Origin: Nonomuraea sp. SYSU D8015
GTDB taxonomy: Bacteria > Actinomycetota > Actinomycetes > Streptosporangiales > Streptosporangiaceae
Length of the DNA stretch: 64,000 nt
Direction of reading: 5' to 3'
Assembly (NCBI RefSeq): GCF_008065375.1
Contig: NZ_VJYI01000035.1
Coordinates: 1-64,000 of the forward strand
In this document: positions 1-7,459 of the stretch, piece by piece
Layout of the letters: each line of letters opens with the position of its first letter
Numbering within the stretch: position 1 is the first letter of the stretch
Position numbers and translations under genes: made by a program
The notes under the pieces: generated by a model
What the model was told of the DNA's origin: nothing
What the model saw: the letters and a program-made list of their open reading frames with translations, nothing else
Databases searched by the model: none

Positions 1-127
1 GCAGCCAGTCGAAAGACTCGGTCTGCAGGGCCAGAAGGTCAGGAACTTCGAGAGGCTCCTGGATGCGCGCAAAAGAGACGCGACGGGGACCAGCGGGTAC
101 GGCGGAGGCGTTGCGCGAGGCTGCCAA
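1..127 (-). CDS. rpoB: RNA polymerase beta subunit, N-terminal fragment (cut by window edge)
   Basis: The reverse strand encodes the first 42 residues of the beta subunit of RNA polymerase. The frame reads MAASRNASAVPAGPRRVSFA, followed by RIQEPLEVPDLLALQTESFD and then WL, the conserved RpoB N-terminus. The start is TTG at 127-125. It matches the usual actinomycete MAASRNAS beginning and has a GGAAGGA ribosome binding site at about 134-140, 7 bases upstream; an in-frame stop lies further upstream. The rest of the gene lies left of the window. Its position downstream of rplJ-rplL is the normal actinobacterial order, with the Mkl region inserted between them. Confidence 0.93.
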   Translation of the reverse strand, partial: MAASRNASAVPAGPRRVSFARIQEPLEVPDLLALQTESFDWL

Positions 128-231
128 CAGATGTCCTTCCGAGGGCTCGCGGCGGACTGACTACACGCACGCCAGACAACCTCGCAACGTGAGCAAGCAT
201 CGCGGGTCGTCAAAGGGCAGCGCAAAGGGGC

Positions 232-260
232 AGTGTAGCCGAACGGCACACGCCTGTCCA
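232..260 (-). promoter_or_regulatory. Predicted rpoB promoter
   Basis: On the reverse strand TGGACA (260-255) is followed after exactly 17 bases by TACACT (237-232), a good match to the housekeeping -35/-10 pair. Transcription would start near 225, giving a leader of about 98 bases before the TTG start of rpoB. This implies that rpoB can be transcribed separately from rplJ-rplL. No mapped start site is available to confirm it. Confidence 0.55.
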
Positions 261-597
261 CTTCGCTCTCGCTGCATGCTCCACGTTGGTCGCAGCATCG
301 CCCGTTCAGGCGGAAACGTCAAGCCCACGAGCCCGACTTTTAGCCGACTCAGGGCCCGGACGCTGGGTTTTCTCCCCTGTGTGACCGGTCGCCTACCGCC
401 AGGCCCAAGACGATACCCGCGAACGGGGGCGGTTAACGCTCCGTCACACCAGGGGTCGAACCCATGCCGACAACCGGTGTAGCTGTGACTGGGGTACCCC
501 TGTCACAGGCTTCGCTAAACCAGATTTTTGGTAACAATTGAAGGAAGCGGCGCGCCCGCCGGAGCTCGGGGCTCGGGGCATCGGTGGATCACGCTCG
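261..597. other. Gene-free stretch upstream of rpoB, with an imperfect palindrome at 484-507
   Basis: No frame here has actinomycete coding character. The most visible structure is a dyad at 484-507: TGTGAC and GTCACA arms around a perfect GGGGTACCCC core, with one T:T mismatch on each side. It lies just past the end of the second Mce-associated gene, so it could fold as a transcript end hairpin, although no T-run follows on the reverse strand. A regulatory role for rpoB is also possible because the rpoB promoter lies downstream of it. Confidence 0.4.
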
Positions 598-1095
598 TCA
601 GGCGGTCCCGAGCAGGGTGGACAGGTCGGCGACCAGCCAGCGTGAGCCCTGCCGCACCATGACGAGCCTGGCCCGGCTCCGCTCGAACAACTGCTGGGGC
701 TCGGCCTGCCCGGCGATCTCCTTGACCGTACCAGTGTTCACGAAGAGCAGAATCTCGACCCGGTCGGGCGCGGCCCGCTCCACCGCGGCCGCCGTCACCG
801 CCACGGTCCGCACCGTCTTCTCTGCCTTGGCCTTGGAGACCAGGCTCGTGGTCAGCTGCTTGTAGTGCTTGGTCAGCTCGCCGGTGGTGTGCGCGCCGGC
901 GCGCGCCAGGTCCTTTTCGACGGTCCGGTAGTCGTACGAGAGCAGGTCGGGCGCGACCTTCCTGGCCGCGGCCATGGCCTCGGCGGCGGCCACGTCGGCG
1001 GCCCGCAGATCGTGCAGGTTGAACCACATCGTCGGCACCAGTACGCCGGCCACGAGCACCAGGACGCCCAGGAGCACGATCACGAAGGTCCTCAC
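598..1095 (-). CDS. Mce-associated membrane protein (second of pair)
   Basis: A 165-residue protein with an N-terminal membrane helix (about residues 3-25, FVIVLLGVLVLVAGVLVPTM) and an extracytoplasmic alpha/beta domain of the Mce-associated (Mas) type. The SYDYRTVEKDLARA segment is characteristic of the family, as is a C-terminal strand region ending near WLVADLSTLLG. The start is GTG at 1095, which overlaps the stop of the upstream paralogue in a GTGA four-base overlap, so the two genes are translationally coupled. Mas proteins assist Mce lipid importers in mycobacteria. With the Mkl-type ATPase upstream, a lipid-transport role is inferred, but no mce genes are in view. Confidence 0.8.
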   Translation of the reverse strand: MRTFVIVLLGVLVLVAGVLVPTMWFNLHDLRAADVAAAEAMAAARKVAPDLLSYDYRTVEKDLARAGAHTTGELTKHYKQLTTSLVSKAKAEKTVRTVAVTAAAVERAAPDRVEILLFVNTGTVKEIAGQAEPQQLFERSRARLVMVRQGSRWLVADLSTLLGTA

Positions 1096-1592
1096 AGCAC
1101 CTGCACCGCCTTCGAGACCAGCCAGACGCCGCCGATCTTGTCGAGCTCCATCGACCACCGGTGGTTGCGGGGCTGCGGCGGGGTGTCGGAGCCGTCCCAG
1201 CGGATCTCGACGTCCGCCACGACCAGCACCTTCGCCTTGCTGCCCGTGAGCGAGACGACTCCGGCGGCACGCAGCACGCCCTGCTGGACGACCTTGCTCT
1301 TGAGCGTGGTGGACTTGAGCTTGTCCGCCGCCGCGGCGTACTCGGCCCTGGCCGCCCCCGTGGAGGTGTCGAGGATGCGTTGCAGGTCGGTGTCGACGGT
1401 CCGGTAGTCCAGCGAGACCAGATTCTTGGCGTGGGCTCCGGCGGCCAGCATCGCGGCCTCCTTGTCGCCCGCCCTGCCCTGCTCGTCGCGTGCCTGCGCC
1501 GCGATCCACGCGCCCGAGGCGACGAGCACCGCCAGCACCCCGCTGAGCGCCGCGATGAGGATGCGTGCAGGCCGAACGCCGAGCCCCGCCAC
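1092..1592 (-). CDS. Mce-associated membrane protein (first of pair)
   Basis: A 166-residue protein with one N-terminal transmembrane helix (about residues 10-30) and an outside domain carrying the family segment SLDYRTVDTDLQRILD, closely matching the SYDYRTVEKDLARA segment of its downstream partner. The two are tandem paralogues sharing a four-base GTGA overlap. The C-terminus (HRWSMELDKIGGVWLVSK) has the beta-strand pattern of the Mas/SnoaL-like fold. The pair lies 141 bases after the Mkl-type ATPase gene on the same strand, which suggests one transcription unit serving a lipid or cell-envelope transporter. Confidence 0.8.
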   Translation of the reverse strand: MAGLGVRPARILIAALSGVLAVLVASGAWIAAQARDEQGRAGDKEAAMLAAGAHAKNLVSLDYRTVDTDLQRILDTSTGAARAEYAAAADKLKSTTLKSKVVQQGVLRAAGVVSLTGSKAKVLVVADVEIRWDGSDTPPQPRNHRWSMELDKIGGVWLVSKAVQVL

Positions 1593-1733
1593 GTACGCTC
1601 ACCCCTTCCCCGCCACGCCGGTCGCCGGATCATAACGCGACCGTGCCTCCAGAAGCCCCCGAATCGACCCAGGCGGTAAGGCAGGGTGGGAAACACCCCT
1701 GAAAGGCTCTCAGGCGCCCGCTGCGGGGTTCGC

Positions 1734-2735
1734 TCAGGCGATGCCGTGCAGGTGGGCGTTGACCAGCCTTGGGTACTCCTCGAGCCAGTTGCGGCCGCGC
1801 TCGTCCACGAACGATCCCGGCGGCGGGATCACGCCGTTGGCCGCCAGCCAGGTGCCGGGCGGCTGCTGGGTGCGGCGGATCCGGCTGCCGGTCGGCATGA
1901 GCTGCGGCGGGATCGGCGGCAGCGCGCCGGGGTCGTGCCCCATCTGGGCCTCGGCCTCCAGCTCGGAGATGTCCTTCTCCTCCGACATGCCGATCGGGCC
2001 GTGCCTCCTGGCGTTGAGGAACTGCCGCACCACCGGCTCGTCGCTCGACAGCAGCATCTCGCGGGGGCCGAACATGACCAGCTCGCGCCTGAAGAGCAGC
2101 CCGATGCTGTCCGGGACCGTGCGTGCGGTGTTGATGTCGTGCGTCACGATCAGGAACGTCGCCTCGACCTCGGCGTTGAGGTCGACGATGAGCTGGTTGA
2201 GGTACGCCGTCCGCACCGGGTCGAGGCCGGAGTCCGGCTCGTCGAACAGGATGATCTCCGGGTCCAGCACCAGTGCCCTGGCCAGCCCCGCCCGCTTGCG
2301 CATGCCGCCGGAGATCTCCCCGGGCAGTTTGCGCTCGGCGCCGAGCAGGCCGACCAGCTCCATCTTCTCCATGACGACCTGGCGGATCTGGGTCTCGGTC
2401 TTCTTGGTGTGCTCGCGCAGCGGGAAGGCGATGTTGTCGTAGAGGTTGAGCGAGCCGAACAGGGCGCCGTCCTGGAAGAGCACTCCGAAGAGCCGGCGCA
2501 GCTCGTACAGCTTGCTCTCGGTGCAGTTGGCCAGGTCGTAGCCGTCGATCCAGATGTGGCCGCGGTCGGGGCGCAGCAGGCCGACCAGCGTCTTGAGGAA
2601 GACGGACTTGCCGGTGCCGGACGGGCCGAGCAGCACCGAGATCTCACCGGCGGGCAGCGTGAGCGAGACGTCCTCCCAGATGACCTGGCGCCCGAACGAC
2701 TTGGTGAGACCGTCCACGACGACTTCGACGCCCAC
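1734..2735 (-). CDS. mkl: Mkl/MlaF-type ABC transporter ATPase
   Basis: A 333-residue ATPase of the Mkl/MlaF/Ttg2A branch, which powers Mce/Mla lipid import from the cytoplasmic face. Walker A is GPSGTGKS (about residues 37-44), the signature is ISGGMRKRAGLARAL near residue 145, and Walker B with the glutamate is ILFDEPDSGLD; the switch histidine is in THDINTA. A C-terminal extension of about 90 residues, rich in acidic residues and proline, is typical of actinobacterial Mkl. In mycobacteria mkl also lies between rplL and rpoB, so the position is conserved. Its membrane partners (YrbE) are absent here, so it must serve distant mce loci. Confidence 0.87.
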   Translation of the reverse strand: MGVEVVVDGLTKSFGRQVIWEDVSLTLPAGEISVLLGPSGTGKSVFLKTLVGLLRPDRGHIWIDGYDLANCTESKLYELRRLFGVLFQDGALFGSLNLYDNIAFPLREHTKKTETQIRQVVMEKMELVGLLGAERKLPGEISGGMRKRAGLARALVLDPEIILFDEPDSGLDPVRTAYLNQLIVDLNAEVEATFLIVTHDINTARTVPDSIGLLFRRELVMFGPREMLLSSDEPVVRQFLNARRHGPIGMSEEKDISELEAEAQMGHDPGALPPIPPQLMPTGSRIRRTQQPPGTWLAANGVIPPPGSFVDERGRNWLEEYPRLVNAHLHGIA

Positions 2736-2775
2736 TGGCCACCTTCCCTTGTCGAGGGGAGTACCACCGTAGTGG

Positions 2776-3342
2776 CTATGAGACTTCCGGTCCAGTAAGC
2801 GCCCGCAGGCTCGGGCGCAGCACCCGGGCGATCTCCTCCTGTGGTGCGTCGCGCAGCTCGTCGAGCTCCAGAAGATGGTGGCCGACCGTCAGGCCGAGCA
2901 TGATCGTCGTCATCAGCGCGGCCCGCAGGCGGGCGTCGTCGCCGGGGATGGACTCCGCGAGCCGGTCGATCTGCCTGCCGAGCACCTCACGGGCGGACGC
3001 GGCGGCCTCGGGGTGGGTCAGCATGGACCGCATCATGGCCAGCGAGCCCTGCGGCAGCTCACCCATCTTCACGGTGAGGGTGCCGAGGAGGTGGTCGACC
3101 AGCTGATCGGCGTCGAGGCCGGCGTCGGGGACCGGTGTCACGCGCACGGCCTTGCGGAAGAGCTCCTCTTTGTTTCCGAAGTACTGCATGACCAGGGCCG
3201 GGTCGACCTCGGCCGCCCTGGCCACGGCCCTGATCGTGGTGCGCTCGAAGCCCATCTCCGCGAACAGCACCCTGGCCGCGTCGAGGATCTTTCCCTCGGT
3301 CCTGCGCCGCCTCTCGGCCCGGGGAAGCGGTCTCTCACTCAC
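2776..3342 (-). CDS. TetR-family transcriptional repressor
   Basis: A 188-residue regulator. The N-terminal helix-turn-helix (residues 12-60) reads KILDAARVLFAEMGFERTTI then RAVARAAEVDPALVMQYFGN, the classic TetR signature with the YFGNKEELF ending. The remainder is the helical ligand-binding and dimer domain; the ligand is unknown. It lies 40 bases upstream of the Mkl ATPase gene on the same strand and is divergent from the SnoaL-like gene, with palindromic sequence in between that is a likely target. A TetR gene at this place, between rplL and mkl, also occurs in mycobacteria. Confidence 0.85.
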   Translation of the reverse strand: MSERPLPRAERRRRTEGKILDAARVLFAEMGFERTTIRAVARAAEVDPALVMQYFGNKEELFRKAVRVTPVPDAGLDADQLVDHLLGTLTVKMGELPQGSLAMMRSMLTHPEAAASAREVLGRQIDRLAESIPGDDARLRAALMTTIMLGLTVGHHLLELDELRDAPQEEIARVLRPSLRALTGPEVS

Positions 3343-3360
3343 GCCCTGACTCTACACGCG

Positions 3361-3403
3361 TTGACCCATCGACTCATTTCACTCTACGCTCGTTGAGTCA
3401 ACG
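3361..3403 (+). promoter_or_regulatory. Predicted TetR operator and promoter in the divergent gap
   Basis: CGTTGAGTCAACG at 3391-3403 is a perfect palindrome with one central base. A related half-site, GTTGACCCATCGACTC, lies about 30 bases upstream, and CTCTACNCGNGTTGA is partly repeated directly. TTGACC (3361-3366) and TCTACG (3383-3388), 16 bases apart, could be the rightward promoter, so the palindrome would sit at the transcription start. This is a plausible autoregulatory site for the adjacent TetR protein. Confidence 0.5.
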
Positions 3404-3839
3404 CCTGTTGAGCGAATGGGGATTGCTCATTTCCGTCGAAGAGACCGAAGCGACCGAAGAGATCGTCACCCGCTTCCACGACGCGATGCTGCACAAGTCG
3501 GCCGACGAGCTGGCCGACCTCTACGCGGAGGACGGGCTCCACGAGTTCCCGTTCGGCGGGCTGCCGCCGTACGAGGGGCGGGAGGAGATCCGGGCGGGGT
3601 ACCGGGCCTCATGGGGTGCCACGCCGGCCGAGGTCCAGGAGGTACGCAGGCTCGCGCTGCATCGCACGGAGGATCCGGAGGTCGTGGTGGTGGAGCAGGA
3701 CACGCATGTCACGGTCGGAGGCCGGCCGATCAGGGTCCCCGGGCTCCTGGTGCTCCGGATCCGAAACGGCAAGATCGTCCACACACGGGACTACATGGAC
3801 GCCACCGTCATCACCCAGGTCCGCACGGCGACCGGCTAG
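3393..3839 (+). CDS. SnoaL-like / NTF2-fold protein
   Basis: A protein of up to 148 residues with the SnoaL/NTF2 barrel pattern: helix TRFHDAMLHKSADELADLYA, then FPFGGLPPYEGREEIRAGYR, a cone of beta strands, and a final strand with KIVHTRDYMD. Enzymes of this fold include isomerases and hydrolases, but many are of unknown role, and no specific catalytic set can be asserted. The start is uncertain: TTG at 3393 lies inside the palindrome proposed as operator, and TTG codons at 3408 and 3423 are alternatives. Divergence from the TetR gene suggests control by it. Confidence 0.72.
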   Translation: MSQRLLSEWGLLISVEETEATEEIVTRFHDAMLHKSADELADLYAEDGLHEFPFGGLPPYEGREEIRAGYRASWGATPAEVQEVRRLALHRTEDPEVVVVEQDTHVTVGGRPIRVPGLLVLRIRNGKIVHTRDYMDATVITQVRTATG

Positions 3840-4399
3840 CCGAGGGCATGGCCAAGGGGTTACGACCAGGACGACGGCCCTGGATGCCGACGCCCCATGC
3901 GGCCGGCCCGTGTGTTCTCACCACCCGCCGACGAGGCCTGCGGGTTGCCCGGGGAGGGCGGAAGCACAGCGGCGACCGAAGCGGACCTGGCCGCTCCCCC
4001 GGGCCGTCCGCATGAAATCATCGCGACGGCCCAACCGGACCCTGGCGACCGAAGCCAGCGTCGCGACCCGGGCGGCTAGAGCCGGCGCAGCGACCCTCGG
4101 TCCGAGCCCCTGGTGCTCAGTAGCGCCGTGACGACGCCTGCTAGCTCCCCCGGGGGCGCAGGCACCGCAGTAGCGGGATCCGCCATGGCTGCCCCCTGGA
4201 CAGAACCCACAGCGCCGGAATCAACGCAGCGGGCCCAACTGGACCCAGGTGGCCCGAAGAGGTGGCGTGGCGACGCCTGCCTGTCCCGGGCGGCGGTTCG
4301 GCGGCGCCAGGCAGGCCGGGTGGCCGCGGTGGCCGGGGGGGCCGGGGGGGCCGGGGTGGCCGGGGTGGCCGGGGTGGCCGGCAGGCCCGGAGGAGTGGG
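3840..4399. other. 560-base gene-free stretch
   Basis: No open frame here shows the codon bias seen in neighbouring genes. The stretch separates the SnoaL-like gene from the convergent glycosyltransferase gene. It holds a short direct repeat (GGCGACCGAAGC, near 3971 and 4044) and ends in a G-rich tandem repeat described separately. No convincing terminator with a T-run was found. Confidence 0.5.
4314..4382. repeat. G-rich tandem repeat of a 9-base unit
   Basis: About seven copies of a nine-base unit with consensus GGCCGGGGK run through this stretch. The last three full copies are identical (GGCCGGGGT). The array lies about 20 bases past the stop codon of the glycosyltransferase gene, outside its reading frame. 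G runs of four to seven on this strand could form quadruplex-like structure and would be prone to slippage. Confidence 0.75.
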
Positions 4400-6274
4400 T
4401 CAGGGGGTCGTCAGGTCGAAGACGGTGGTGCCGGCGACCGTCGTGGCGGTGAAGTTCTCCTGGACCCAGGCGGCGATCCGCGCCGCGTCATCGCTGCCGC
4501 CCGTGCTGCGCCCGCCGAAGCCACCCATCCCGGCGCCCAGGAAGTAGTGGATCTTCTTCTCGGCCACGTACTGCTGGAACTGCTGAAGCGTCGGCGCGGG
4601 GTCGGTGCCGTTGAAGCCGCCCACGGCCATCACCGGCACACCACTGGCGAGCTGGTAGCCGGCCGCGTTGTTGGAGCCGACCGTCGCCGCCGCCCACGTG
4701 TAGCCGGAGGCGCCGTCCTTCAGCAGCGCGGTCAGCTCGGCGGCCGGCGCGCCGGCGTTGAGCAGCCCGCCCATGCCGCCGCGTCCCATCCCTCCGAAGC
4801 CACGCCCCTGACCCGGCGTACCTCCGCCGAACCCGGTCGCGGGCGGCCGGCCGAACGTCTGACCGCCGCCGGGCCGCGCGAAGCCACCACCGGGCCGCGC
4901 GAAGCCCCCGCCGGTGGAGGGCCCGGCTGTCGGGATGGCGCCGGTGTGCGGCGACGCGGCCGTGTCCACGGCGTACGCGGCCGGCCCGGCCAGGCACGCC
5001 GCCAGCGCGACCGCGACCACGGCGAGGACCCGCCGGGTCAGCAGCATCGCCAGCGCGGCCCCCAGCCCCGCGACCAGCACGGCGACGCCCAGCCACGGAT
5101 TCCAGTCGGAGCTGCGGGACAGCAGCACGTACGACCACACGGCCGTCACGGCCGTGAGCACGCCGAGCAGCCGGCGCGCCCCGCGCTCCCACAGCACGGC
5201 GACCCCCATCCCGACCAGCACCGCGATGGCCGGAGCCAGCGCCACCGTGTAGTAGGAGTGGAAGATCCCCTGCATGAGGCTGAAGACCAGCCCCGTCACG
5301 ATCAGCCAGCTCCCCCACACCCAGAGCGCGGCGCGCACCGGATCCGTACGAGGCGCCCCCCGGGTGAGCCACGTGACCGCGACCAGCAGCACCAGCGCCG
5401 CCGGCAGCAGCCACGCGATCTGCCCGCCCGCCTCGGTGTCGAACATGCGCAGCCAACCGGCCTGCTGGTTGAGGTTCCCCAGCCCGCCGTAGTCACCGCC
5501 GTTGAGCCGCCCGATGCCGTTGTAGCCGAGCGCCAGCTCCAGCACGCTGTTGGTCTGGGAGCCCCCGATGTACGGCCGCTCCGACGCGGGCACCAGCGCC
5601 ACCGCCAGCAGCCACCACCCGGCCGCGGCCACCATGGCGGCCCCGGCCAGCAGCAACTGCCACACCCGCCGCCAGAACGCCACCGGCGCGGTCACCAGGT
5701 ACACCAGCGTGAACCCCGGCAGCACCAGGAACGCCTGCAGCATCTTCGCCAGGAACGCGAATCCGATCGCCGCCCCGGCCAGCACCAGCCACCGGGTCGC
5801 GCCGCGTTCCTGGGCCCGTGCGACGCAATAGCCCGCGACGGTCAGCAGCAGCACCAGCAGCGCGTCAGGATTGTTGAACCGGAACATCAGCACGGCCACC
5901 GGCGTGAGCGCCATGACGGCCCCGGCCAGCAGCCCCGCCCAGGCGTTGAACAGCCTGCGCACGGAGGCGTACACCATGGCCACGGTCGCGACGCCCATCA
6001 GCGCCTGCGGGACGAGGACGGCCCACGAGTTCAGCCCGAACAGCCGCACGCTGAGCACCATCGGCCACAGCGAGGCGGGCGTCTTGTCCACGGTGATCGC
6101 GTTCGCGGCGTCGGAGGCTCCGAAGAAGAACGCCTTCCAGCTCTGGCTGCCGGCCTGCACGGCAGCCGAGTAGTACGAATTGGCCCATCCGGAGGCGTCC
6201 AGGCCCCAGATGTACAGCAGGCCAGTGCCTGTCAGCAGGGCGGCCAACGCCCAACGGGACTTAGCTTCGGTCAT
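4400..6274 (-). CDS. ArnT/YkcB-type membrane glycosyltransferase
   Basis: A 624-residue polytopic protein of the GT-C (PMT_2/ArnT) class, which transfers sugars from polyprenyl-phosphate donors on the outer face of the membrane. Early segments WGLDASGWANSYYSAAVQAG and DKTPASLWP match the first external loop of YkcB-like enzymes; an acidic residue in this loop usually acts in catalysis. About a dozen membrane helices follow. After the helices comes a Gly/Arg/Pro-rich linker with repeated GGGFARP, then a soluble domain (GSNNAAGYQLASGVPVMAVG, FNGTDPAPTLQQFQQYV) of the YkcA/YkcB substrate-binding type. The start at 6274 (MTEAKSRWAL) is preferred to a longer frame lacking membrane character. Confidence 0.82.
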   Translation of the reverse strand: MTEAKSRWALAALLTGTGLLYIWGLDASGWANSYYSAAVQAGSQSWKAFFFGASDAANAITVDKTPASLWPMVLSVRLFGLNSWAVLVPQALMGVATVAMVYASVRRLFNAWAGLLAGAVMALTPVAVLMFRFNNPDALLVLLLTVAGYCVARAQERGATRWLVLAGAAIGFAFLAKMLQAFLVLPGFTLVYLVTAPVAFWRRVWQLLLAGAAMVAAAGWWLLAVALVPASERPYIGGSQTNSVLELALGYNGIGRLNGGDYGGLGNLNQQAGWLRMFDTEAGGQIAWLLPAALVLLVAVTWLTRGAPRTDPVRAALWVWGSWLIVTGLVFSLMQGIFHSYYTVALAPAIAVLVGMGVAVLWERGARRLLGVLTAVTAVWSYVLLSRSSDWNPWLGVAVLVAGLGAALAMLLTRRVLAVVAVALAACLAGPAAYAVDTAASPHTGAIPTAGPSTGGGFARPGGGFARPGGGQTFGRPPATGFGGGTPGQGRGFGGMGRGGMGGLLNAGAPAAELTALLKDGASGYTWAAATVGSNNAAGYQLASGVPVMAVGGFNGTDPAPTLQQFQQYVAEKKIHYFLGAGMGGFGGRSTGGSDDAARIAAWVQENFTATTVAGTTVFDLTTP

Positions 6275-6355
6275 CACGTCAGGCACGCTAGGCAGGCATG
6301 CTCGGCGCGCGATGAGACGCGTATGAAAATCCCCTGAGCACCCCCGGACATGAGA

Positions 6356-6397
6356 AAAGAGGCGGCGCACCCGGCACCAGGGTGCGTCCGCCTCTTT
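6356..6397 (-). terminator. Intrinsic terminator after rplL
   Basis: A 17-base-pair stem (AAAGAGGCGGCGCACCC paired with its complement, with one bulged T at 6387) closes a seven-base loop at 6373-6379. On the reverse strand it is followed by TTTTCTCA. It lies 24 bases beyond the rplL stop and would end the rplJ-rplL transcript, insulating the glycosyltransferase gene. Confidence 0.85.
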
Positions 6398-6420
6398 CCG
6401 GAAGAGCGTTGAGCGTGAAA

Positions 6421-6813
6421 TTACTTCACGGTCACGGTGGCGCCGGCGCCCTCGAGGGCAGCCTTGGCCTTCTCCGCCTGCTCCTTGTTGACCTTGCCGT
6501 CGAAGACGTTCTTCGGAGCGCCGTCCACCAGGTCCTTGGCCTCCTTGAGGCCCAGGGACGTGAGGGCGCGGATCTCCTTGATGACCTGGATCTTCTTGTC
6601 GCCGGCGGCCTCGAGGATGACGTCGAACTCGTCCTGCTCCTCAACAGCGGGGGCCTCGGCGGCAGCGGCGCCGGGGGCGGCGGCGGCAACCGCGACCGGG
6701 GCGGCGGCCTTGACGTCGAAGACCTCTTCGAACTGCTTCACGAACTCGGACAGCTCGAGGAGGGTCATCTCCTTGAACGCGTCGAGCAGCTCGTCGGTGC
6801 TGAGCTTCGCCAT
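6421..6813 (-). CDS. rplL: 50S ribosomal protein L7/L12
   Basis: A 130-residue stalk protein that recruits translation GTPases. The N-terminal dimerisation helix pair (MAKLSTDELLDAFKEMTLLE) is followed by an Ala/Pro hinge (about residues 37-58). The globular C-terminal domain carries EFDVILEAAGDKKIQVIKEI and the GLKEAKDLVDGAPK motif that contacts elongation factors. The start at 6813 gives the normal length. It is the second gene of the rplJ-rplL pair, 73 bases after rplJ, and is followed by a strong terminator. Confidence 0.98.
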   Translation of the reverse strand: MAKLSTDELLDAFKEMTLLELSEFVKQFEEVFDVKAAAPVAVAAAAPGAAAAEAPAVEEQDEFDVILEAAGDKKIQVIKEIRALTSLGLKEAKDLVDGAPKNVFDGKVNKEQAEKAKAALEGAGATVTVK

Positions 6814-6886
6814 GATGGATTTCCTTACGTATAGGACTTGCAGAAAACTGGGAACGGGACCGCGGGTGAATGCGGCAACCCCCGTG

Positions 6887-7411
6887 TTACTCGCCCGCCT
6901 CTTCGCGCTTCGCGCGCAGGGCGTCGGCCAGCTGAGCCATTTGCGTGGGCAGCGCGGCGAACACCGCGGCAGCGGCGCTCTGCTTCGCCTTGAGCGCACC
7001 GGCAAGCTTCGCGAGGAGGACCTCGCGGGACTCGAGGTCGGCGAGCTTGGTGATCTCGGTGGCGTCGAGCGTCTTGCCCTCGAGGACGCCGCCCTTGATC
7101 ACCAGAAGGGGATTGGCCTTGGCGAAGTCACGCAGACCCTTGGCCGCCTCGACGACGTCGCCCTTGACGAAGGCGACGGCGGTCGGGCCGATCAGCAGGT
7201 CGTCCAGACCCGTCACGCCGGCCTGGTTGGCCGCGATCTTGGTCAGGGTGTTCTTCGCCACGGCGAACTTCGCATTCTCACCGAGAGACGTGCGCAGCTC
7301 CTTGAGCTGCGCGACGGTGAGACCGCGGTACTCGGTCAGAACGGCGGCAGAGCTGCCCTCGAACTCGTTCTTGAGCTCGGCAACCGCTGTCGCCTTATCC
7401 GGCCTCGCCAT
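6887..7411 (-). CDS. rplJ: 50S ribosomal protein L10
   Basis: A 174-residue protein that anchors L7/L12 dimers on 23S rRNA. It begins MARPDKATAVAELKNEFEGS and contains the conserved LTVAQLKELRTSL and AKNTL segments. The C-terminal helix that binds L12 (ALKAKQSAAAAVFAALPTQM) is present. The ATG at 7411 follows AGGAGG, six bases upstream, which settles the start against longer in-frame possibilities. The leader upstream has the features of L10 autoregulation. Confidence 0.98.
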   Translation of the reverse strand: MARPDKATAVAELKNEFEGSSAAVLTEYRGLTVAQLKELRTSLGENAKFAVAKNTLTKIAANQAGVTGLDDLLIGPTAVAFVKGDVVEAAKGLRDFAKANPLLVIKGGVLEGKTLDATEITKLADLESREVLLAKLAGALKAKQSAAAAVFAALPTQMAQLADALRAKREEAGE

Positions 7412-7459
7412 GGGCCTCCTTCCAGATGTGCCGCCGGCGAAGGCCCGTGAAATGAGAAC

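Noticed and set aside
63..482. Rightward 139-codon open frame at the left edge
   Set aside because: It overlaps the rpoB start on the other strand and has random amino acid content without third-position GC bias.
484..507. TGTGAC...GTCACA dyad as a CRP-type site
   Set aside because: The arms are separated by 12 bases containing a perfect GGGGTACCCC core, whereas a CRP site has a 6-base spacer; it is better read as a hairpin.
515..1696. Long leftward frame over both Mce-associated genes
   Set aside because: It is in a different frame from the two coupled genes, which have membrane helices and family motifs; its product is Arg/Ser/Pro-rich noise.
4262..6337. 691-codon rightward frame, Gly/Arg/His-rich
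   Set aside because: It is the complement of the membrane glycosyltransferase gene; composition reflects high-GC antisense.
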